Source: Neodiprion pinetum (taxonomy: Eukaryota > Arthropoda > Insecta > Hymenoptera > Diprionidae). Taken from it: DNA of 64,000 bases. The translations under genes and the position numbers were made by a program. This document shows, one piece after another, positions 37,430 to 48,300 of the stretch. Numbering within the stretch: the stretch's first letter is position 1; each line of letters begins with the position of its first letter. The stretch spans positions 2,347,001-2,411,000 of the forward strand of contig NC_060236.1 in assembly GCF_021155775.2 (NCBI RefSeq), given 5' to 3'. The notes under the pieces are model-generated. The model made no database searches, had not been told where the DNA came from, and worked only from the letters and a program-made list of their open reading frames with translations.

Positions 37430-39204
37430 CTACCGGCTGTTGCAGAACACGTCTTCCTCAATAATATCTCCCTCAGGATCATCGTCAACGACCATGATGG
37501 GCGTGACCCCGTCGTGGAGGCTCGACCTGGACAAGGACCGCCTGTATGTATCCCTCGAAACGCTTCTGGTGAAGCTTAAACGCCTACTGAGCCGCTTCGA
37601 CAGTGGCGGCGGGGTCTTTGGGCTCTTGACGATAATTTCCGGTGTCTGGGGTTTTTCGAAGTGGGCAAGAAGAACCTCGGTCGAGTGTTCCTCAATTACG
37701 TCAAACGCGTAGTCGATGTCCTCCTCCGTGGCGTGCTCCCGAACAACGCAGAATCGGATGATGTACTGCTCCTTCACCCTGGACGGTATCATGTGGAGTT
37801 TCCCGGAGGCGTTTATGTTGGCCAGCAGTTCCTGGTTCAAGGTGTCACTCCCCTTCAACCTGAAGCAGACGAGCCCTAAGCGGACGTCGTTGACCACGTC
37901 GAACCTCGTATCCTTCCGCATCAAAGCCTCGAACCGCTTGGCCAGCTTGATGTGGTTCCTGATGTAGTTCTGGAGGCCGCTGATCCCGTAGCTCCTTATG
38001 ACGAACCACAACTTCAACGCGCGGAACCTCCTGCTCAGCGGGACACCCCAGTGTCGATAGTCTATCGACTCCCCGGAATTGGCATGCTGCAGGTAAAGCG
38101 GGTCGACGACCAGCGCAGAGGTAAGCTTAACTCGGTCCTTCACCCACAGGCACGAGCAGTCAAAGTTAACCAGAAGCCACTTGTTCGTGTTCGTGTTGAA
38201 CGAGTCGGCGTAATCGATGCCCGCCATCAGATGACGGAGCTCCGGACAGATGAAAGAGCTTCCCGCGTATGCGCCGTCGACGTGCAGCCAGAGGTTTGGA
38301 TACTGCTTGCAGACCGGGCCGATCTCTTCGAGGTTGTCGAAGGAGCAGCAGCCGGTCGAGCCGAGGGTCGTCGAGACGAAAAAAGGCACCAAACCCTCAG
38401 CCACGTCCTTCTTCAGCGCGGCCTCCAGCGTCTCGCCCCGCAAGGAGCACTTGTCGTCAGGTTCGAGGACCCGGAGTTTCACCAGACTTATCATCGCCGC
38501 CTTCTCGACGCAGGAGTGGGACTCTGTGGAACAGTAGGCCACCAGTCTGGGCAGGAAGGCCGAATCCTCGGTTCCGGGGTCCTGCTCCTTGAGTATCCTT
38601 ATTGCTTGGTTCCTCGCAGCGAGCATCGTCACGAGGATGCACTCGGAAGCCGAGCTCTGGATTACTCCACCACCCTTTGACTCTTCCGTTTCGGAAAGGA
38701 ATTCCTCGGGCAGATCCATCGCCTTGGCGAACCAGTCGAGGACCACCGTTTCCAACTCTGTACAAGCCGGACTCGCGGCCCAGGAGAAACCGATGCATCC
38801 AATTGCGTCCGAAAGCATGTCTCCCAGGATCGATGGGTACGAATTTCCAGATGGAAAGTAAGCGTGGAAACGTGGATGCTGCCAGTGGGTTATCTGCAAT
38901 CGGAAAACGAGTGTCAAATTTTTTCACGATAAGAAAATGCTGGGAATTTGGTGATGGTCAGGAATTAGTATCCTCGACACGGTAATGGAGAGTTTCGACT
39001 TACCCCTGGCATTATTTTGCTGTCAACGTCCTTCATTATGTCGTCCCATGATTCGGGTTTCATCGGAGCTTCCGCCGGAAGCAGGGGCCGCAGATACCCG
39101 GGTTCGACGTTCGAAGTGACTCGATTCGATTCGATGTTTCCGAGGTACTCGCATATGTACTCGACCATCTCCTTGCCGCGAACACGAAACTCTTCGACGT
39201 CCAT
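37430..39204 (-). CDS. Tdc: Tyrosine-decarboxylase-like PLP enzyme, intron-poor copy
   Basis: Coding exons 39004-39204 and 37430-38893 join in phase 0 (MPG|ITHW; donor GTAAGT, acceptor TTGCAG), giving 554 aa. It is a group II aromatic amino acid decarboxylase. HPRFHAYFPSGNSYPS lies near the N-terminus. His193 in ESHSCVEK is the decarboxylase-type residue (aldehyde synthases have Asn). Asp273 in LHVDGAYAG contacts the PLP ring nitrogen, and Lys305 in FNTNTNKWLLVNF binds PLP. DYRHWGVPLSRRF is the mobile catalytic loop. Asn before the Lys, instead of DOPA decarboxylase His, and overall similarity to the gene at 45-51 kb favour tyrosine decarboxylase (tyramine synthesis). Residues after about 475 are unrelated to that gene: a Pro/Ser/Arg-rich basic tail (RLSRRLSFTRSVSR) and an acidic end. 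Substrate is inferred, not proven. Confidence 0.92.
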
Positions 39205-39789
39205 GGCTTCTTAGCTGCGTCTGCTTCTGTGGAGAAGAGAAAATTACATGAATACAGGATGCTCGCTAAGAAGGGGGGAATTGCTAACAATGAAGGCGAT
39301 CGATGATCTTTTGCCTCGGGGGCGATGTAAGTTAAACAAGACTACCCGGTGATAATGGTTATTGGTAATGAACGAGGGCATGGAATTCCCTGTGCTTGGT
39401 AACAAGATTAGGCAGGCAGATGAGTTTCAATAGCTCGAAGGCAGGCATCTCGGTAATTAGCCATTAACGGTAATTTAGTCTACATCATCAGGCACCACAG
39501 CGGTAGTCTTATGTAACCATTGCATAGTGGTTCCAGTTCAAACCGCGCAAAACCGTTCAAGTTTCAGTTTATTTGATTTCTGGTAGCAGAAATATACTTC
39601 AATGATATTTGGCAAACAAAAATAAATGAACAAAACAACTGAATGTAGATGCGAAAAATGGAATCGTATTGCAAATCTGATTACTCTATTCTAACTACTC
39701 TATTCTTTCTATTGGAATCTGAAAGGAAAAGAAGAAATGCAAAATGCACGTTCTGATTTTAGTTTAAATCTTTTTCACGCTGAACTTAC

Positions 39790-40015
39790 ATTGCTCTTTC
39801 AGCTGTGATTCGGAGTGAGTTTATTTCTCTGATTTCAACAACGCGCAATATATAGATTTAGGGCTCTTCGACTTGTACAACGTCGATACTTCAAAGCGAA
39901 TTAATTGGTAATTGTCGGATCCACTTTTCCTCGGATGTCTTAACACCGTTCGATGGTGCTGGATGGAAGGTAGCGAGTGACTGCGGCTCTGCGAGGTGAG
40001 CGAACCAGTTTTATA
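39790..40015 (-). promoter_or_regulatory. TATA promoter and 5' UTR exon of the Tdc-like gene
   Basis: On the minus strand TATAAAA occupies 40015-40009, and an initiator-like GCAGTCA follows with its A at 39982, 33 nt from the first T. That is good insect core-promoter spacing. From there an untranslated exon can run to an AAT|GTAAGT donor at 39790. The next exon would start after a CCACAG acceptor at 39226, 22 nt before the ATG. The elements are seen; start-site use is inferred. Confidence 0.65.
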
Positions 40016-43000
40016 TGCGGAGACTCGAGCGTCAGACTTAGCTGGGAAATCAGGGCTTCCCCAACTCTTCGGACGACCGCTCAACCAGGTGCGCAAGGGG
40101 CGTCCCCCACAGTCGTTGATAAGACCGATTAACACGAATTTTGAGCCTGAGTTCTGGATATGAAATTTTGATTGCTTCTACGTAACGGATAAACGAAAAA
40201 ATATTTTTATTATGTAAAGTTTGTTTTTGTAGAAACCGGAACGATATTTTGGAATTTAAGAAAAATTACCTGTTTTCTCAAACATGTATGTTAAATAACG
40301 TTTAAAGAAACTTTAGTTTTCCATTTAAATTACTTTTATTCAAAGATAATAATTAATAATTAGTAATAAACTACAAATGTAAAAGAATTGATAAACAAAG
40401 TTTAAAAATGAATATTTTTCGTATTTGTTCTATTTTCGCACGGACTTTCTCGTATCAAACCCCAAACGTAATTTCCAATCGCGCTCTGATTATTCTACCC
40501 CCGATAACGTTAAAAACGATAAAGTCCATCACATCTTGGTTAAAACGTTTTTCTTATTCTTCCGAACCGGTGCCTATATTAGCTATCAACCAAAAACTTC
40601 AAGACTTATTTCTTAACTAAAAATGATGAAAACAAACTTTATGAGTAATAAATCATAGTTTTGGTAATTATCCAATGTATAGAATCAAAATTTATTTATC
40701 TCAAAATTCATTTCTGCCTTTTGGGTGAACGCGATAAAGGAGGCTCGTTCGGTTTCCTGGCTTTTCGAGCTCCCGAGACGCTAGTCGAGCCTCCGATTTG
40801 TCATCAATAACGGAATTCCGTTTCCCCAAAATTTACAACTCGTAGGAAATTACCAAACGAGTCAGTGATCTTCTGCGCCAATGGCATGTGGTGGACTTTG
40901 CAAGATTTACTCTTTGTTCAAGTTCGGTTTTTCACACGTATCAATTCGTTTTTTCTCTTCTTTCCCACTGATCTAACCAGCCGGGTAGTCGTTCGATGAC
41001 AAACCTACGTATTAGCAAGTCGTTTACGGGAATTTCCGAAACGTGTTTGATGGCGGGTCAAGAAAGAGAAACTTGTAATATGCGTCAGATTGGGTGAATT
41101 TTAATTATTACATACTAATAAAATACATTCTAGGATAGCTCGTAGGAATAGAATGTTGCTTAAGTTTTCATACCCACACTACATTAAATTTTTGCCCATA
41201 TTGTTTACGTGTGCATATTTTTTGTTGTTAATTTTTGAATCGGATTTCCCTTGGCACTTGGTTTCTGGGTTCCCAATACATTGTCCAAAAACTGCTGGAC
41301 GCAATTTTCTACCCTAAATATCGAAACAAAAATATAAATCAACATAATTTACCCGATGCAGTTTACAGTTTCTTAAGACCAGCTTACGTTTTATTCCGTA
41401 TACACACTTATCCTTGAAAATGTTTTGCTGCACTTTGAACAACTTGATCAATATCTCATACGGAGAAACCTCGTAAACCGATTTCCAATATTCGTGATAA
41501 ATTTAGCAAATGTTTTAAATATACCTTGCGTATAATTATGTCTCAATAATCGAGAGCAACGGGAGATAAAAAACAATCATTAAAGAAATGACGCAGGTAA
41601 AAGCATTTCCTGCATCCTCATGAATATTGAAACATCTGTTCGGGTCTTGATAGCGGTATTGGGTGCATGGTATACCCGAGTACGTCACGATGATGATGGT
41701 GCAAGTGGAGAGGGACGATTTTTCCGAATGGTAATGGGTATGATTATGGAAGAGAGCGAGAGAGAGAGGGAAAAGTGGGAAGTATCTCGGTTATGGCGAG
41801 AGATATTCTCGTTTCTCCCCCCTACTCTTGTCATCGAGAGCAATCCCAAATGCGTACGCTTATAATTATTTACCGGCGTAATAAACTGCTCAGTAAGATT
41901 GGCGCGTTGTTGTACCAATGACGTCACGAAATAGTGGCTCGAAATCCTAGCTCAGGCTATTTCTATCTCACAACTGGTTTCTGTGATACGCGAGAACAGT
42001 AAGAATAAAACAACATTCACATACGCGATGTTAATTACACATTAAACGTGTTTTTTTCGCTAAAGTTACAGCAATGCTTTGAAATAACTATCGCGGATTT
42101 AACTTCTACATTGGAATCCCGTAATATTTACCTTACACAAAGTACTGTTCGTAATAGTTTAGAAAGACTAATGACTTTCCTCGTCTTACAGGAAATACCA
42201 TTATTTTCTTATCCTTTATCTCCGGATGTAATTAGCGAAATGTACCCCTTTCAGAATTAACGATAGTGATAATTTCGTTCGGATTTTACACCGGTAAATA
42301 TTTACGCTAATGACGTTACTTGGCCTGTCAAGTTGGCAGAGAAACACAAGTGTTAAAGTACCATAAACGGGTCTGGTTTCATATACGGTCAATATATTAC
42401 ATTATAAATAGATCGTGACTTATTGTTAATTGAATTGCTGAAATATTCGAAAAATATTACAAGTTCGCGGTCACGCTGTGATTACTAAAAAAAAAATAAC
42501 GAGGTATTCGCTACTTTTTACATTCTCTTACATCATACGTTACAATGGTCATTTCCTACTGAAATGTAATTGAAATTAATGACTATATTAAAGGGAAAAT
42601 GAAAATTTGCTTCGAGCGAAACGCGATATATTTTCGGTAACGTATTATAAATTAGTTAGAGAAAAGAAATACAAATATTAGAGACGAAATAAAACTGTCG
42701 CTAGTTTTCAAAGTTGGGGTAATCTCTTTTGTAATTAACGATGATTTTATGCATATACATAAAATATTCTTTAGCGATACAAAATTTGAGAGCTGTTGGA
42801 ATGTGTAAAAAAAAATAGGGTTTTCAAAATTTTTATATCACGTTCGCTTTTGCACTATCACGCGTTTATTGCCATGCTTACGTTTTTTGTAATAATTAAC
42901 TACGCCGAAACAAATGTTTGACCTTTTGAGATTTTAAAAACTGCCATTAGTTGAAGATAGCAATGACAGTGAAAAATTATACATAGAGAATTTGAATATT

Positions 43001-45315
43001 TCGATTACCTTTTTTTTCCCCTTCACAATCTATACGCCACCTATAATTCCAGCATCGCGCATCAAGGAGTGTCTTCAAATCCAGCAGAACTCGTTTACCG
43101 CGTACATTACGGAGGCATTTATTAATCATTTCGTGTTATTTCCCTCCGGCGCATTTCAACACAAGTCTTATTTTTTCTTATGCATGTAATCTGACCGAAA
43201 TTCCGTGAAAATTTCGTCCCTGAATTGGACGAATTTAAACTGAAAAACTACAGAAACATGTATTTACAGAACGAGATGTGAGAATCAGAATTTCAATTAA
43301 CTCATACTTTTATCTATTTTTAAAGTCAACTTTTACGTGGCAATGCGTTTTTTGTTTTTAAATTATTTTTCCGATAATTGCTGAAAATTTTCCATAACTA
43401 ATTTGCTTTGATAACAAGCGTATGTTTTTATCGTACTGCAACGTTATTAAATTTAAACATAAAATCGGTAGTAAGTAAAAAACAAATTGTGTAAAATAGA
43501 TGAAAGAAAAGTACGTATACTTTTGGCAGATTTTACATAATTACGATGAAATTTTCGCTATCGCAATGAAGTTTTCCTTGATTTTCGTGACGAAGAGAAA
43601 AAAATGTTTAATTTTAATTAAAAAAAAATAGGACAAATTATCTTACCCTCTACTTTCTACAAGGTACAACTTAGAACATCGTTGTTGTTTAGACACTCAA
43701 GTTTAGACGACCCTGTTAGTTCAATCCATGTTGAGGCGAACATGCTGGGGTAAAATCAGCCCCTGATCAAGCGGGGCTTTATAAATAGCTGCCGGGTGTT
43801 TACTCTTCACCTACGTTTAGAACACCTCGATGGAGCGGCGGTAAATTTGATCCGCGTGAATTCACCCTAGATGCGATATCCAGACACAGGTCGGCTTGGC
43901 ATCAAGAAACTGGCGATGCATCGACCGAGGATTTTCTCAATCGCGTTTCTAATTCTCGCGCAAATTTCTCGCAACTGTAGCCAATAAAATTATACGGGAT
44001 TACCGAGTTTGCAAATTAAGCTGAATCTGATTTTGAAACACTTTGTAATATTATTTTCCGCCTTGGTTTTTTAATTCTAAATGAGAAAAAAACCTTTTCG
44101 ACGTATTGGAGTAAGAAAAAAAAATTCCAATAAACAATTCCGATTTCCAGTTTCATCTAGCGAAATTTATACAACAAACTGGTTTTTTTTACTCAAGTAT
44201 ATAATTTTTCGATACGATGCGGGATTAACAGTTTGCGTGAAAAATTTAATAGTCTACGGTTGTTATTTAAACGCAAAACTTTTATGTACCGCGATTCGTT
44301 CGCAAAATTTTTAAACAATTATAATTGATGGCAAACGTGCTATTTACAAATTGTCGGATATAAAATAACGATGTATTAAAATTCCAGATGTTCAAAATAG
44401 TCATGGGAAAATTTGACGATATTTAACCGTTCGATTTAATATAACGCAAGATACTTTTACTTCTTACCGATGATACAATTTATTCGCAACGGCTTCCATT
44501 GCTCTCGGTCATAAACCCGGGGTTGAAAATAAATCGGATATACGTACACTATAACATGTTTAGGTACATGAAAAAATAGACAAATTAATCAACCATTAGT
44601 AGAAGGCATTATAGCATGTATGTATTCACGCATACAAAGTCTACCATGATACGAGACAATAATTTTTCGTTGAAATAAAATGCGTAGCAGTATGTGGGTA
44701 TATACATACATATTATATAGATATACCAAGAAAAAAAACTGGAAAAAGAACCAACAAAATACAAAGTATCTTTTGCATTCTATGAGAGATTTCGAAAAAA
44801 GCAGGCTTACAATTAATCACGTTAATACATAATTTTCATGCATATACAGCGAGCTTAATGACGCATACTTGAAATATATTTAATTTCAACCTTTACTCCG
44901 TCAGATGGGGTCTTTTTTACTCTCGTGATTTCTTGACATGTGTATATTTTGTAAACTATAACGCCCGCGGCTTTCTCCCAAATGAATTATTGAATGAACA
45001 GACTATTGGATTTTAAACTAGACGCCTCAAAGACCGTGGATGAATTTTTTCAGAATTTTTGAAGCACTTAAAATAGCCAAAGTAAGGGTAAGAAGCGAAA
45101 GACCCAAACGTATACTCAGAACCATGTGACAGGGTAAGGGTTAATTCACTTCCCGTCTATCTATTTATCTATTTGAAAGTATGTTATGTATAATTAAGAA
45201 ATCTCGAACAGAAATTTTATTGTCGATTGGATAAAATCTAGCGATTGTTGAGCCAAGGAGCTTGTTCTTCTATCGTACAGCGCTCGCGAATAATCAATCG
45301 ATCCTCCCGAACATA
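40016..45315. other. 5.3 kb spacer between the two decarboxylase genes
   Basis: AT-rich, with no frame of protein-like composition; the short open frames at 40.4, 42.0, 43.0 and 44.1 kb are shadows of AT-rich DNA. A palindromic TATA-type site at 43779-43790 is listed separately. The spacer must contain the 3' UTR of the upstream gene and upstream control DNA of the downstream gene. Confidence 0.55.
43779..43790. promoter_or_regulatory. Possible isolated TATA-type core promoter
   Basis: TTTATAAATAGC reads as TATAAATA on the plus strand and TATTTATAAA on the minus strand. On the minus strand a good donor (GAGG|GTAAGATAA) lies at 43647, so an alternative untranslated first exon for the Tdc-like gene is conceivable. 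On the plus strand a donor-like GGCG|GTAAAT follows near 43841. There is no coding support on either side. Confidence 0.25.
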
Positions 45316-48300
45316 TTACGAACATCCGTTCGGACTTCGGCCTCTGGACGGAGAAGCCGAAGGCGAGGGTTCGGGGCTGCACCCGGTGCTGCTTCCCCGA
45401 CGGCTGCTGTTGCCGCTGTTCGCCTTGAGTCGAACCATCGTGTCCAAGTGTCGAAACCTGCCGAAAGGTCCGATTAAATCACTGATAGTCATTATATCTT
45501 TATGAATTTGCTATAACCAACTTATCCAAATAGGTCAGGAAAATTTATGAAATTTTTGTTTGGTAAACCTATCAAAGTCAGGGAATTTCGTGATGGAGAT
45601 TTAGTGGCCGTCCCATACAAACCTCAGCGAGAGTTCCCCGGTGTCCGAATTCGAGTCACGTGACTGGAGGAGGTAGGCCAACGGCCAAGATATCCAGGAG
45701 TGCCTGTGGATGAGGAACATGACTTGAGCTACTATTATTGAGTCGAAAATAAAATTATTCAACGAAAATACCCACACTGTCGGGGGCGCGCTGTTGGCCT
45801 CCGTTCCGCAGATCGTCGCCTGGGTTCCGAGCTTCGCGTTCGACTGATTCGGGGTCTTCGTGAAGCCCGGCTGGATCGCCGGATCAGAGACCATTCGGAC
45901 GAAGAATGACCTCCGCTGCTCCAGAGTGGCCTTCCTCTTCTTCTCCCGAATGTCGGCGAGCTCGTCCATCACGTCCTGCGGGAGAAAATTCATCGTCATG
46001 GTCGCCCCGGAACATGGCGATTGAATGAATAACTGCAGGCTGGTTTTTCCGGATTTTATAAAGAGAAAAATCAACGCCCTTCTCTACGGAGAAACAGGAA
46101 TATGACATAACCTTTGACTATAAACCACTTCCGTGAAATAACCGTTCACTTCATGTACGTTGGACAACGACGATTTTGCGAATGAACTTTGCTTCTAATA
46201 AAAGATCGGAGGGTTTCGGTTTTTGAATTCTGATAGAACGAATGGTTGCACTGATTCGATGATGGATGACGTTGGTGAGCCAAAACGAGCCGTCTATAAT
46301 ATGCGATCAGATGTTTGCTTCCTCATGAAGGATTACGAAGAATTAGAATTCATCCTTATTAGAATGCTTCCTCATGCTTCAAGAGGCGCGAAACGTAGTT
46401 TTTCAGATAATAATAACAACGTAACTGAGCATTTGTACTTCCCCAATTTGAGCTTCACTTATGTATATATACCTATGTATACATACTCTGTACCGCAAGA
46501 TGGTTAATTATTTTGTAATGCCACAATTAGTACCAATCACGAATATTACAGGGTTTTAACGGAGTGTGTAATCATCGTCACCTTGGACTCGAGGAGTTCC
46601 GATGCAAAGTCCGTGATAATGCTCCAGGCGTAATCTGTAAACAGAAGGTGTGAATGACTGATCACGCGAATGGATGGAAATAGAATTAAAGCAGGCAGAA
46701 AAAAATTAAGGTAAAGTGTGCAAAGGTTTGACCATTTCATGGATAAACGATGTGCGATGAAATTCTTGGCATCACCGCAAAGTGAAAAATAGTCGATCCC
46801 AAGTTCCTGAACGAAAGAATCGAGGTGTATGTGGCGTAAGAAAAGAGAAAATCCTAACAAATGAAAAGATCCACGTTATATAAGTAACAAATCGATCGAT
46901 GAGTCATCTCACCGACGTCCGATTCAGTAGCGTTTGGTGCTGCCAGGGCGAATCGTATCGTGTATCGCTGATTGACTCGGGCTGGAATCATGTGAATTTT
47001 TCCCGAATCGTTGATCACGCTCAGAAGCTTCTGATTCAGTTTGTCCGTGCCTTTCGCCCGGAAGCAAACCAGTCCGAGCTGAAAATTAAGGAAGATAAAT
47101 ACAGAACGGTAACCGACATTATTGGTAATGAAGAATATGCCAGTGTCCTCGATCATTCTGGTAATTTACAGTCGAATCATATATGCGGTTACGCCGTGGT
47201 TCGATCACTCCAAGGAATCCTCTACATTATACTTATATGTCTAACCACATTTACTTGAAAATAATCTTTCAACGCGATTGTCCATGCATAAATTCATAAC
47301 ACTGTTCAGCTGATTGCATCAAGTATTTTGGAATCCACAGTAAGCTTATTTCAGGTGCATCAAGTCGCCCTTCGCTGTGCCTAATCGCATAAAAGTTACA
47401 TGCAACGGTGTGAGTGATTGCAAAGTGAGTGCGTCTGCGTAGTTGAATGTACGGAAAGTCCCGTTTTATAATGATATGCGGAAGTGGTTCACCCTTGCAG
47501 TGGGTCGTTGACAGTACCTGAAACGCTTAAGTCATTTTCTCGGTAGAGAAGAAAAATGCTCGGTGTGATTCCGAGTGATTCACCTATCCAAATACGCTTT
47601 GTATACTAAAAATGGGAATTCCTTGCTTGCTTCTAGCAGCTAATTTATTGACCGTCGTGGCTATCGGTCATTACCGATAAACCCTTCACCCCCATACTTC
47701 GAAAATCGAGGATACGAGCAATCGGCGCTTCTTGGTCGTTCCTCCAATGTCAAAGACACGACAGCGCAAACTGCATAGTCTTGACAGCCGCCACGTGAGT
47801 GAAAATCGCGGTTTTCTCTCGCCTGCGCGTCACATTCATTCGATGAACGGTATTACACAACGTAGGTATGTATGTACGTGATATTATACCGACCACGACG
47901 TCGTTACAGACTTCGAACCTCGAGTCCTTCTTCACAAGCGACTCGAACCTCTTCGCCAGACTAATGTGACCCCGAATGTACGCCTGGAGTCCGGATATTC
48001 CGTAGCTTCTGAACACGCACCACAATTTTAGGGAGCGAAATCGCCTGCTCAGAGGGATACTCCAGTGCCTGAAAGTTGAAATCAAGCATTGAGAAGGTAT
48101 GGTCGCAGTCCCTCGTCGGCTTTAAAGGGGAACCATGCCGATGTCTGGATAAACCCAAAGTCCGTAGATAGACGAGCGGACAACGTAAGAGCATGAGGAA
48201 TTTTCCGTAGGAACAAAAATAGCGATTGCATTATCAGACTGTAGTATAAAACATACAACCTATACACAAATTGGAACAAAAATGGCGACCATGCAAAGAC

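Noticed and set aside
37952..38680. 242-codon plus-strand frame
   Set aside because: It is antisense to the large Tdc-like exon, whose own frame carries all catalytic motifs.
40408..40620. 70-codon frame in the decarboxylase spacer
   Set aside because: AT-rich, with two overlapping alternative frames, no conserved motif and no promoter or splice context.
45601..45775. Ending Tdc at the stop codon at 45601-45603
   Set aside because: A GTTTGT donor at 45622 and an in-phase exon at 45316-45457 give a longer tail of family-like length. The earlier stop lies in a transposon fragment, so it is kept only as a possible retained-intron form.
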